The notes under the pieces are model-generated. The model saw only the letters and a program-made list of their open reading frames with translations, ran no database searches and had not been told where the DNA came from. A DNA stretch of 64,000 nucleotides from Nocardia speluncae NBRC 108251 (GTDB lineage Bacteria; Actinomycetota; Actinomycetes; Mycobacteriales; Mycobacteriaceae): contig NZ_BDBZ01000001.1 of NCBI RefSeq assembly GCF_001613245.1, forward strand, positions 604,076 to 668,075, in the 5' to 3' direction. Below, piece by piece: positions 43,241 through 53,447 of this stretch. The position numbers were made by a program, and so were the translations under genes. How positions within the stretch are numbered: position 1 is the stretch's first letter; every line of letters starts with the position of its first letter.

Positions 43241-44200
43241 ATGACCACCCGGCAGGGGTCGGTCCTCATTGTCTCCGAATCCGATGATCTGCATGCCGCA
43301 GCCATGCAGGCCACGCTCCGAGAGCAGTACGGCGTTGCCACCTTACGGCTCGATCTCCGCGACTTCCCCCGGGAATCGGGCAGTTTCCGGCTCGACGGGT
43401 CGGCGACCACACGCACATTGGCGGGACTGCCCGGCCTCGACGACGTGCGTGCGGTGTGGTGGCGGCGGCCGCATCCCAGCCGGGTCCCGGCCGGCGTCCG
43501 CGCCGACGACGACGCCTATCGGCAGGCCGAATGCGATGCCTTCGCGCAGGGTCTGCTGTGGTCGCTGCCCGCCCGGTGGGTGAACGATCCCGGCCACGAC
43601 CGGCTCGCTCACCGCAAGATCGTCCAGCTGGATACGGCCCGGCGGACCGGCTGCGCGATTCCGGAGACGCTGATCACCAACGATCCCGGCGAGGCCCGCG
43701 AGTTCATCGAAAACACTGCGGGGCGGGTCGTTTTCAAACGGACCGGCACCTCCCGCGCGGAATTCGCGGAGACCCGGCTCGTCGAACCCGCCGATCTGGA
43801 CCGTCTCGGTGCGATCCGCTGGGCGCCGACGATCTTCCAGCGGTACATCGATCCCGAATGCGATCTGCGCGTGGTCTGGGTGGACGGGCAGGAGTGGGTG
43901 GTCCGCATCGATTCCCGCGCGGGTGCGGGGCGCGTCGATTCCCGGCTCGACATCTCGGTCGATTTCTCCCCCGCCCGGCTTCCTGCCGCGGTCAGCAAAT
44001 CACTGGCCACGCTGATGGGCACGCTCGGACTCAGTTTCGGCGTGCTGGATCTGCGAGTGGGCCTCGACGGCATGCACTATTTCCTCGAGGTCAACCCGCA
44101 GGGACAATTCGCCTATCTCGAGATCAAGACCGGACTGCCGATCTTCGCCAGCCTGGCAGGCCTACTGGCTCACGGCGACAGCGCCGTGCCAGGCTGGTGA
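43241..44200 (+). CDS. MvdD-like ATP-grasp ligase (graspetide/RiPP maturase type)
   Basis: The 319-residue protein has an MvdD-like pre-ATP-grasp domain. It starts SVLIVSESDDLHAAAMQ, then has FRLDG, DVRAVWWRRPHPSRVP, ECDAFAQGLLWSLPARWVND and AHRKIVQLDTARRTGCAIPE, a pattern seen in microviridin-type ligases. The ATP-grasp part has RVVFKRTGTSR, WAPTIFQRYIDPECDLRVVW and the metal/ATP motif FGVLDLRVGLDGMHYFLEVN, followed by PQGQF. Such enzymes form ester or amide links between Ser/Thr/Lys and Asp/Glu side chains of a precursor peptide. The adjacent small gene is the likely substrate. No methyltransferase, protease or transporter lies next to it. Confidence 0.85.
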   Translation: MTTRQGSVLIVSESDDLHAAAMQATLREQYGVATLRLDLRDFPRESGSFRLDGSATTRTLAGLPGLDDVRAVWWRRPHPSRVPAGVRADDDAYRQAECDAFAQGLLWSLPARWVNDPGHDRLAHRKIVQLDTARRTGCAIPETLITNDPGEAREFIENTAGRVVFKRTGTSRAEFAETRLVEPADLDRLGAIRWAPTIFQRYIDPECDLRVVWVDGQEWVVRIDSRAGAGRVDSRLDISVDFSPARLPAAVSKSLATLMGTLGLSFGVLDLRVGLDGMHYFLEVNPQGQFAYLEIKTGLPIFASLAGLLAHGDSAVPGW

Positions 44201-44233
44201 CCCGGGCATATCCGGATCACCCCTGGACATCGG

Positions 44234-44270
44234 GCCTCGCGCCGCCGGGTCGATATCCCGGCGGCGAGGC
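44234..44270. terminator. Bidirectional hairpin between convergent genes
   Basis: Arms of GCCTCGCGCCGCCGGG and CCCGGCGGCGAGGC pair with a two-base bulge and a short TCGATAT loop. It lies between the ends of the ATP-grasp gene and the Rv1473A-like gene and can serve both. Confidence 0.75.
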
Positions 44271-44287
44271 CTGCGAATACGGTGCGG

Positions 44288-44521
44288 TCAGCGGGCTTTA
44301 CGGCGGTTCGCACCACCACGGCTGCGGAGTTGCACATGCGACTCCGTCAGCACGTTGTGGATAAAACCGTAGGAACGCCCGGTCGCGCGTGCCAGCGACC
44401 TGATGCTCGCCCCTGCTTCGTATTGCTTCTTCAACTGGGACTGCAGACGGTCGCGTGACTTTCCCGTGACGCGGGTGCCTTTACCCAATGTGCTCTTGCT
44501 CTGTACCGGCCTGTCGCCCAT
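44288..44521 (-). CDS. Small helix-turn-helix protein (Rv1473A-like)
   Basis: The ATG at 44521 gives 77 residues. It is very basic and has one HTH (LQSQLKKQYEAGASIRSLAR, ATGRSYGFIHNVLTESHV), like the DNA-binding part of small resolvase/IS-type regulators. Proteins like this are conserved and stand-alone across Mycobacteriales. M. tuberculosis Rv1473A occupies the same place next to the ABC-F gene Rv1473. Target DNA unknown. Confidence 0.8.
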   Translation of the reverse strand: MGDRPVQSKSTLGKGTRVTGKSRDRLQSQLKKQYEAGASIRSLARATGRSYGFIHNVLTESHVQLRSRGGANRRKAR

Positions 44522-44603
44522 GGCTTCCTCCGAGTCGCTGAGCAGCGTCACTCTCAGGCTAAGCATTCGGCGAGCATCCGGCAATGAGTTCTTGTGATGA
44601 AAC

Positions 44604-46235
44604 TCACGCGAGCTGAATCAATTCCAGATACTCGGCCGACCAGTGGTCCTCGGCGCCGTCCGGGAGCAGGATCACCCGCTCCGGATTCAGGGCTTCTGCG
44701 GCGCCGGGGTCGTGGGTGACAAGGACGACCGCACCGGCATAGGTGCGCAGCGCGTCGAGGACCTGTTCGCGGGAAATGGGGTCCAGGTTGTTGGTCGGTT
44801 CGTCGAGCAACAACACGTTCGCCGCCGAGGAGACCAGCCCGGCCAACGCCAGACGGGTCTTCTCACCGCCGGACAGCGTCCCCGCGGGCTGGTCGAGTTG
44901 CGGACCGCTGAACATGAAGGCGCCCAACAGACCGCGCAATTCCTGCTCGCCCGCATCGGGTGCCGCGTGCCGGATGTTCTCCCAGACGCTGGCCGTATCG
45001 TCGAGGGTGTCGTGCTCCTGCGCGAAGTATCCGACCTTCAGACCGTGCCCCGGCACCAGCGAGCCGCCGGTCGGCTCCTCGGTGCCGCCGAGCAGCCGCA
45101 GCAGGGTGGTCTTACCGGCACCGTTGAGGCCCAGGACCACCACGCGGCTGCCGCGGTCGATGGCCAGGTCCACCCCGGTGAAGATTTCCAGCGATCCGTA
45201 GACCTTGGTGAGGTTCTCCGCCATCAGCGGGGTCTTACCGCAGGCCGCCGGTTCAGGGAATTTGATCCGCGCGACCTTGTCCGCGACGCGCACCTCGTCC
45301 AGTTCGGCGAGCAGCCGATCGGCGCGTTTGGCCATATTCTGGGCGGCAACGGCTTTCGTGGCCTTGGCGCCCAGTTTGGCGGCCTGGGTCCGCAGCGCCG
45401 AGGCCTTTTTCTCGGCGTTGGCACGTTCCCGGCGGCGCCGCTGTTCGTCGGTGGCGCGGGCATCGAGATACTTGGTCCAGGCCATGTTGTAGACATCGGC
45501 CTCCCCGCGGACGGCATCGAGGAACCACACCTTGTTCACGACATCGGCGAGCAGGTCCACATCGTGACTGATCACGATGAGCCCCCCGCTGTGGTTCTGC
45601 AGGAACCCGCGCAGCCAGGTGATGGAATCGGCGTCCAGGTGGTTGGTGGGCTCGTCCAGCAACAGCGTGGTGTCGGACCGTCCGCCACTACCGTCGGAGG
45701 CTGCGAACAGAATGCGAGCCAGCTCGATTCGCCGCCGCTGACCACCCGACAGCGTCCGCAGCGACTGGTCCAGCACTCGATCCGGCAGGCCCAGGCTGTG
45801 GCAGATCCGGGCCGCCTCGCTTTCGGCGACGTAGCCGCCCAACGCGGAGAATCGGTCCTCGAGCCGCCCGTACTTGCGCACGGCCCGCTCGCGTTCGGTT
45901 TCGTCGGCCAGTTCGGCCATGAGCGCCTGCTGTTTCTCCATATCCCGGATCAGCGCGTCCAGGCCGCGGGCCGACAGCACCCGGTCGCGCGCCAGCACAT
46001 CGAGATTTCCCTCGCGTGGATCCTGCGGCAGGTAACCGATATCGGTCGACCGTGTGATCGTGCCGGCGTACGGTTCGCCTTCCCCGGCCAGGATGCGCAG
46101 GGTGGTGGTCTTACCGGCGCCGTTACGGCCGACCAGGCCGATCCGATCGCCCGCCTGCACCCGCAACGCCGGTCCGGGCGCGGACAGCAGGGTACGGACG
46201 CCGGCCCGGACCTCCAGGTCGGTCGCGGTGATCAC
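44604..46235 (-). CDS. ABC-F family ATPase (Rv1473-like)
   Basis: The GTG at 46235 (VITATDLEVRAG) gives 543 residues with two ABC domains and no membrane segment. Walker A motifs are GRNGAGKTT and GLNGAGKTT; signatures are LSGGQRRRIELARIL and LSGGEKTRLALAGL. The inter-domain linker (about residues 225-310) is Arg/Lys-rich and helical (RRRRERANAEKKASALRTQ). ABC-F proteins act on the ribosome, either as translation factors or in antibiotic protection. Rv1473 is reported as macrolide-linked in mycobacteria, but whether this copy protects against antibiotics is not readable. The ATG at 46316 would add an Arg/Pro-rich leader. Confidence 0.9.
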   Translation of the reverse strand: MITATDLEVRAGVRTLLSAPGPALRVQAGDRIGLVGRNGAGKTTTLRILAGEGEPYAGTITRSTDIGYLPQDPREGNLDVLARDRVLSARGLDALIRDMEKQQALMAELADETERERAVRKYGRLEDRFSALGGYVAESEAARICHSLGLPDRVLDQSLRTLSGGQRRRIELARILFAASDGSGGRSDTTLLLDEPTNHLDADSITWLRGFLQNHSGGLIVISHDVDLLADVVNKVWFLDAVRGEADVYNMAWTKYLDARATDEQRRRRERANAEKKASALRTQAAKLGAKATKAVAAQNMAKRADRLLAELDEVRVADKVARIKFPEPAACGKTPLMAENLTKVYGSLEIFTGVDLAIDRGSRVVVLGLNGAGKTTLLRLLGGTEEPTGGSLVPGHGLKVGYFAQEHDTLDDTASVWENIRHAAPDAGEQELRGLLGAFMFSGPQLDQPAGTLSGGEKTRLALAGLVSSAANVLLLDEPTNNLDPISREQVLDALRTYAGAVVLVTHDPGAAEALNPERVILLPDGAEDHWSAEYLELIQLA

Positions 46236-46430
46236 AGATATCTCCTCGGCAGCAGGTTGGGGGCGATGGCCCGGCGGGTTGAGCAGGCGGAACCATCCAC
46301 CCATGATCGGCCGCATCCGGACACGGAACCACCGATTTTACCTGCCCTCGCGGTGGCGCCGCCCGCTGCGGCCTCACGTGCCCTCCGCTGCCGACCGGCA
46401 ACTGCCTCGGACACGGTAACGTGCCGGGCT

Positions 46431-47195
46431 ATGAGCACCGATCTGTTGGGTAAGAGCGCGCTGGTCTCCGGGGCCAGCCGGGGTATCGGCTACGCGGTGG
46501 CCGCGGAGCTGCTGAGCCGGGGTGCGAACGTTCTGATCACCGCGCGCAAACCCGAACCGCTGGAGAAGGCGGCCGCCGAACTGCGCGGGCTGGGGCATCA
46601 GGGCGAGGTCATCGCACTGGCCGGCAACTCCGGCGACGCCGAGGCACGGATGGCCGCCGCCCAGCGGGCAGTCACCGAATTCGGTTCACTGGACATCCTG
46701 ATCAACAACACCGGCATCAACCCGGTGTACGGCTCCCTGATGGAGGCCGATCTCGAGGCGGTCCGCAAGATTTTCGATGTGAATGTCGTCGCCGCCCTGG
46801 GCTACATCCAGGAAGCCTACAAGGCATGGATGGGCGAACACGGCGGCGCGGTGGTGAACGTCGCCAGCGTTGCGGGCCTGCGCTCCACCGGGGTGATCGC
46901 CGCTTACGGCGCCTCCAAGGCGGCACTGATCCGCCTCACCGACGAACTCGCCTGGCAACTCGGCCCGAAGATCCGGGTCAACGCGGTCGCCCCCGGGGTG
47001 GTGAAGACCAGTTTCGCGGATGCGCTGTACTCGGCCGACGAGGAGGCCGCGGCGCAGGTCTACCCGATGAAGCGGCTCGGTTCGCCGGAGGATGTCGCCC
47101 GGCTGATCGCGTTCCTGGCCTCGGAGCAGGCGCAGTGGATCACCGGCGAAACGGTGCGTGTCGACGGCGGCCTGCTGTCGACCGGCGGAATCTGA
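46431..47195 (+). CDS. SDR family oxidoreductase
   Basis: The ATG at 46431 gives 254 residues. The classical SDR set is complete: GASRGIG near residues 15-21, NNTG near 90, the serine in VNVASVAGLRS and YGASKAALIR with Tyr and Lys. The C-terminus RVDGGLLSTGGI is typical of FabG-like enzymes. The substrate is unknown; FabG-like 3-oxoacyl or alcohol dehydrogenase activity is most likely. The long open frame upstream to 44643 is antisense shadow inside the ABC-F gene. Confidence 0.88.
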   Translation: MSTDLLGKSALVSGASRGIGYAVAAELLSRGANVLITARKPEPLEKAAAELRGLGHQGEVIALAGNSGDAEARMAAAQRAVTEFGSLDILINNTGINPVYGSLMEADLEAVRKIFDVNVVAALGYIQEAYKAWMGEHGGAVVNVASVAGLRSTGVIAAYGASKAALIRLTDELAWQLGPKIRVNAVAPGVVKTSFADALYSADEEAAAQVYPMKRLGSPEDVARLIAFLASEQAQWITGETVRVDGGLLSTGGI

Positions 47196-47310
47196 GCAAC
47201 CGAGGGTATTCGAACCGACGCGAAATACCGAGTTCACTCGCTGCGGGCCGCGGTCGCGCTCTTTGCGCGCCGCGGCTCGTCGTTGTTCGATCGCCGCTAC
47301 GCGGCCCGAC

Positions 47311-47757
47311 TCACGACCGGTGCGGCAGATTCTGTATCCGCACCTGACCGCGTGCGACCGGCCGATCCTGTTCATCGGTGACCAGAACCTGCCACAGCTG
47401 CTGCATCCCGCCCCGATGGATCGGGGTGGCCTCGGCGGTGAGCTTGCCCTCGCGCACGGCCCGCAGGAAGTCGGTGGAATTGTTGACCCCGACCACGATT
47501 CCCCGGTCCCCGTACCAGGCGGCGGCACCTGTGCTGGCGAGCGTTTCCACGGCGGTACACAGCACACCACCGTTCTGGATTCCGGCCGGCTGGTGATGCT
47601 GCGGGGTGACGACCCATTCACCCCGCACCCGGTCCGGCCCCATTTCGGTCACCTTCAGGCCCATCAGGTCCGCGAAGGTGCCCTTGCTGATCTCGTTCAG
47701 CTCCTCGGGGCCGAGGTCGGCCATCGACTGCGGGAGCCGGGTCTGCTGTTCCGTCAT
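47311..47757 (-). CDS. PaaI-family thioesterase (Rv1847-like)
   Basis: The 148-residue hotdog-fold protein has DLMGLKVTEMGPDRVRGEWV and the catalytic helix HHQPAGIQNGGVLCTAVET, with Asn/Glu at the active-site positions. It also has GIVVGVNNSTDFLRAV near residue 85. It hydrolyses acyl- or hydroxyaryl-CoA. The position beside the blaI locus, on the opposite strand from blaI, matches M. tuberculosis Rv1847. The iron-regulated small RNA described below is transcribed towards it. Confidence 0.85.
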   Translation of the reverse strand: MTEQQTRLPQSMADLGPEELNEISKGTFADLMGLKVTEMGPDRVRGEWVVTPQHHQPAGIQNGGVLCTAVETLASTGAAAWYGDRGIVVGVNNSTDFLRAVREGKLTAEATPIHRGGMQQLWQVLVTDEQDRPVARGQVRIQNLPHRS

Positions 47758-47837
47758 GCCTCAACAATCGCATGAGGAGCGCGCGAACCGGTCGCGCGGT
47801 CCAACTGCCCAGTGACTGCCGCGGCGGGACTGTCCGG

Positions 47838-47935
47838 GAAGAGAAGCGGCGGGCCCCACATGTCGTGGAGCCCGCCGCGCGTTTGGATCGGGGGTCACCG
47901 CAGCCCTCGGGACTCTCGCGCGATCCGTACGCCGC
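47838..47935 (-). ncRNA. mrsI: Putative iron-responsive small RNA, MrsI-like
   Basis: A promoter read on the minus strand has TTGCCT, an 18-base spacer and TATACT (-10 at 47946-47941), and an IdeR box covers the spacer. Transcription would start near 47935 and run about 98 bases to a strong hairpin and T-rich end (47846-47836). An internal hairpin (GGATCG at 47926-47921 with CGATCC at 47890-47885) encloses C-rich loops. There is no ORF in it. In M. tuberculosis the IdeR-controlled sRNA MrsI (ncRv11846) lies between Rv1846c (blaI) and Rv1847, in this same orientation. Homology is by position and promoter logic, not by alignment. The exact ends are estimates. Confidence 0.6.
47846..47878 (-). 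terminator. Terminator of the putative sRNA
   Basis: A perfect 9-bp outer stem (GCGGCGGGC and its complement) with an inner CCAC/GTGG pair is followed, on the minus strand, by TTCTCTTCCC. It would end both the small RNA and read-through from the FhuF-like gene. Confidence 0.75.
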
Positions 47936-47943
47936 GTTCGAGT

Positions 47944-47962
47944 ATAGGTCAGGCTTACCTAA
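47944..47962 (-). promoter_or_regulatory. IdeR/DtxR iron box in the sRNA promoter
   Basis: The plus-strand sequence ATAGGTCAGGCTTACCTAA matches the 19-bp IdeR consensus (TTAGGTTAGSCTAACCTAA) at 16 of 19 positions. It starts right at the end of the FhuF-like gene and overlaps a -35/-10 spacer reading to the left, so iron-loaded IdeR should repress the small RNA. Confidence 0.75.
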
Positions 47963-48670
47963 CTAGGCAACACGTTGGGCGCGCCGGATTGCCAGGCCGC
48001 GATCTTCGAGCGCCGTCAGCAGGCCCTCCCCACGCCGAGCGCCCGCCACCGGATCAGCCCCCGCCAGCGCGGGAACGTAGGTCGTGGCGCCGCACACGGA
48101 TTCGGCGACCAACGCCCAGAAGCGCCGCGGACTCAATCCGGCACACCGGGCCAGCGCACCCTGCACCAGCAGGAGCGGCGGTTCACAGCGGTAGGCGAGC
48201 CATACCCACATCGCGCGCTCACACGGCAGCGACACCACACCGGGCGAATCGGCCAGCGGATCCCCGTCCACCACCCGGACGGTTGTATCGCTCAGCCCCA
48301 CCCAGTCGATACCCCCGTCGTTGTCGGTGTGGATCCAGATGTTCTCCAGCCCCGGATCCCAGGCCCGCCCGTCGGCGACCCACAGCGCCGCGACCCGGCC
48401 GACCACCCCATGAATAAGGGCGGTGGCAACCACCTCGGCAGCCACGGTCGCGCTGGCCATCTCGGCGGCGTGCCGCCGGTACATCAGGTCGATTCGCCCT
48501 TCACGCAGACCGGCGGACAGCGACCACCAGCGCCGTTTGCCCTGATCGGCCATGGCCGCGGCGGCATACACCCGCGGATGCTCCGGCTGCAGGGCTCGTA
48601 ACCGGGAACACGCCGAACCGAATGCCGCCTCATAGGGGCGGGGGATACGCACAGTGGCCAGTTCGGACAT
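47963..48670 (-). CDS. Iron-regulated FhuF-like protein lacking the [2Fe-2S] cysteine motif
   Basis: The 235-residue protein starts at the ATG at 48670 after GAGGAGG. It reads RRWWSLSAGLREGRIDLMYR near residue 47 and VVATALIHGVVGRVAALWVA near 82, then NIWIHTDNDGGIDWVGL. The pattern recalls the siderophore-iron reductase FhuF family. The C-terminal Cys-Cys cluster motif of FhuF is absent (it ends RGLAIRRAQRVA). An IdeR box lies about 47 bases upstream and another directly after the stop, so iron control is near certain. A siderophore-iron reductase or chaperone role is my inference. It is not part of the M. tuberculosis order and was inserted here. Confidence 0.6.
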   Translation of the reverse strand: MSELATVRIPRPYEAAFGSACSRLRALQPEHPRVYAAAAMADQGKRRWWSLSAGLREGRIDLMYRRHAAEMASATVAAEVVATALIHGVVGRVAALWVADGRAWDPGLENIWIHTDNDGGIDWVGLSDTTVRVVDGDPLADSPGVVSLPCERAMWVWLAYRCEPPLLLVQGALARCAGLSPRRFWALVAESVCGATTYVPALAGADPVAGARRGEGLLTALEDRGLAIRRAQRVA

Positions 48671-48716
48671 TCGAACCTCCTCGGGGTCGGCGGTGCAGAA
48701 ACGGCTTGATCGAAAG

Positions 48717-48735
48717 ATAGGTTAGCCTAACCAGA
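48717..48735 (-). promoter_or_regulatory. IdeR/DtxR iron box upstream of the FhuF-like gene
   Basis: The sequence ATAGGTTAGCCTAACCAGA matches the IdeR consensus at 16 of 19 positions, with a perfect AGGTTAGCCTAACC core. It is about 47 bases upstream of the FhuF-like start on the minus strand and is also about 165 bases from the blaI start. Confidence 0.85.
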
Positions 48736-48850
48736 CCTGGCAAGGGTTTCGCGCAAACGGATCAATTGCGCACAACCTCGCTCTCACGCCACTTCCGGAA
48801 TCGCCGCCCGAACGGGCGAACTGTGAGCTATGACCAATCCCACGCGGTTA

Positions 48851-48893
48851 CGACACCCTGTAGTACGCCCAAGTGTCGTTGTAGTCGTAAAAT
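48851..48893 (+). promoter_or_regulatory. Promoter and BlaI-type operator of blaI, likely leaderless
   Basis: Two TGTAGT half-sites at 48859 and 48880 are 21 bases apart, about two helix turns, and CGACAC/GTGTCG arms flank the first. A TAAAAT -10 at 48888-48893 would put the transcript start exactly at the blaI ATG (48900), and no ribosome-binding site is visible. Autoregulation by BlaI on a leaderless mRNA is the simplest reading. Confidence 0.6.
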
Positions 48894-48899
48894 CGAGAG

Positions 48900-49289
48900 A
48901 TGGCTGGACTTGGTGAACTCGAGAAAGCGGTTATGGACCAGTTGTGGTCGGCCGACGAACCACAAACGGTCCGGCAGGTGCACGAGGCCCTGTCGGCGCG
49001 CCGTGAACTCGCGTACACCACAGTGATGACGGTGCTACAGCGACTGGCGAAGAAGAATCTCGTGGTGCAGCGGCGCGACGATCGCGCCCACCGGTACGCT
49101 CCGGTACACAGCCGCGACGAGCTGGTGGCCGGACTCATGATGGATGCGCTGCAGCAAGCCGACGAGGCCGGCAGCCGGGCGGCGGCGCTGGTGCATTTCG
49201 TGGAGCAGGTCGGGAAGGACGAGGCCGCAGCCCTGCGGGATGCGCTCGCTAAGCTCGAAGCAACCGAGGACACCGCACCGCCGCAGTGA
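48900..49289 (+). CDS. blaI: BlaI/MecI/CopY-family repressor
   Basis: The 129-residue protein has the winged helix of the family: LGELEKAVMDQLWSADEPQT, VRQVHEALSARRELAYTTVM and LAKKNLVVQRRDDRAHRYAP, followed by a C-terminal dimer helix. In M. tuberculosis the BlaI homologue (Rv1846c) represses the beta-lactamase gene and its own operon, and is cleaved on signal from its M56 partner. That partner follows here after 38 bases. No beta-lactamase gene is in this window. The ORF appears leaderless. Confidence 0.93.
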   Translation: MAGLGELEKAVMDQLWSADEPQTVRQVHEALSARRELAYTTVMTVLQRLAKKNLVVQRRDDRAHRYAPVHSRDELVAGLMMDALQQADEAGSRAAALVHFVEQVGKDEAAALRDALAKLEATEDTAPPQ

Positions 49290-49327
49290 GCTCGGACCCT
49301 GGCCCCACAACGCAGTGAGCAGAGTCG

Positions 49328-50258
49328 ATGAACGCAGCCGCACCGGCCTTCGCCGTACTTGCCTTGCTTCTCGCCGGTCCCGTCCCCGAGGCACTCAGCC
49401 GCGCGACCTGGACCTACCGGGTCCCCCGGGCCGCGCTCGTACTCTGGCAGGCCATCGCGCTGGCGGCCGTGCTCAGCGCCTTCAGTTCCGGGCTCGCCAT
49501 CGCCGCCGAGCTCCTGGTCCCCGGCCCCGACGGCCGGCCGACCACCAAGCCCACCGATGAGATCGATGCGCTCGGGCTGCCGTTGTGGCTGGCCTACGTC
49601 TCCGTTTTCATGCTGACCCTGCTGGTCGGCGCGCGGCTGGTCTACGCGTCGATCAGGGTCGGGATCCACACCCGGCGGCGGCGGGCCCGCCACCGCATGC
49701 TGGTGGATCTGCTCGACCAGAGCGGACCCGTCCGCCGCGCCGCCGATATCCGAGTGCTGTCGGCCACCGAACCCATCGCGTACTGCCTGCCCGGCCTGCG
49801 GCGCCGGGTCGTGGTGAGCGCGGGCACCCTGGACAACCTGACCGAACAGGAACTGACCGCCATCCTCAGCCATGAACGGTCGCATCTGCGGGCCCGACAC
49901 GATCTGGTACTCGAAGCGTTCACCGCGGCGCACGAGGCCTTTCCCCGGTTCGTCCGCAGCAAATCGGCACTGGATTCGGTGAAACTGCTGATCGAACTGC
50001 TCGCCGACGATTCCGCGGTGAAAGTGACCGGGCCCAAACCGCTGGCCCGGGCGCTGGTCGCCTGCTCGAAATCCACCGCCCCGCAGGGTGCGCTCGCCGT
50101 CGGCGGCCCGAGCACTCTCATCCGGATCCAGCGCCTGGCCGGCCCGCTCGGCGATATGCGTATCGCCGGGGCCGCCTATCTCGCCTCCCTCGCCATCCTG
50201 GTGGTGCCGACGCTGTCCGTGGCGATCCCCTGGCTCGTCGAGCTGAGCCGGCTCTTCC

Positions 50259-50266
<8 letters not shown>
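49328..50266 (+). CDS. blaR: M56-family membrane metallopeptidase (BlaR1-like)
   Basis: The 312-residue protein has N-terminal membrane helices (about residues 6-22, 36-62 and 88-110). A cytoplasmic metalloprotease domain has HERSH at 182-186 (HExxH form) and a C-terminal helix near residue 280. The extracellular penicillin-sensor domain of staphylococcal BlaR1 is absent, so the signal must come by another route. It is paired with blaI, and its stop overlaps the start of the DEAD-box gene by eight bases. This matches Rv1845c. Confidence 0.88.
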
Positions 50267-53206
<2,940 letters not shown>

Positions 53207-53213
53207 GCGCGAC

Positions 53214-53241
53214 CGGCCCGTGCACCCCGGTGTACGGGCCG
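53214..53241 (+). terminator. Terminator hairpin after guaB1
   Basis: A 13-bp stem (CGGCCCGTGCACC with GGTGTACGGGCCG, one G-T pair) has a tight two-base loop. It lies eight bases past the guaB1 stop. A second 7-bp hairpin follows at 53255-53272. Confidence 0.7.
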
Positions 53242-53300
53242 CTACCATGAGATGGGCCGGCGGTTGCCGGCCGTGAATTCACCAGGACGAAAGGAACCAG

Positions 53301-53447
53301 TTGTCACCCGCGTCCGAGGGCGCCACTCAGGAGGGCTCATCTATCGAGCCGGGTGACAGACCCGGCGTCCCTCTCCGCACAACCCTCCACCGATCACCTG
53401 TTCGTCCGGCCGTTGCTGCCGAAGCCCGCCGGGTGGTGGGGGTATGA
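53301..53447 (+). CDS. Possible small leader ORF coupled to the CNNM gene
   Basis: A TTG with AAAGGA six bases upstream opens a 48-codon frame that ends in an ATGA overlap with the next gene's ATG at 53444. The translation (MSPASEGATQEGSSIEPGDR, then a basic RTTLHRSPVRPAV and RRVVGV) shows no recognised domain. The precise stop/start overlap is what makes it worth noting, since it could couple translation of the downstream gene. It may be chance. Confidence 0.3.
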   Translation: MSPASEGATQEGSSIEPGDRPGVPLRTTLHRSPVRPAVAAEARRVVGV

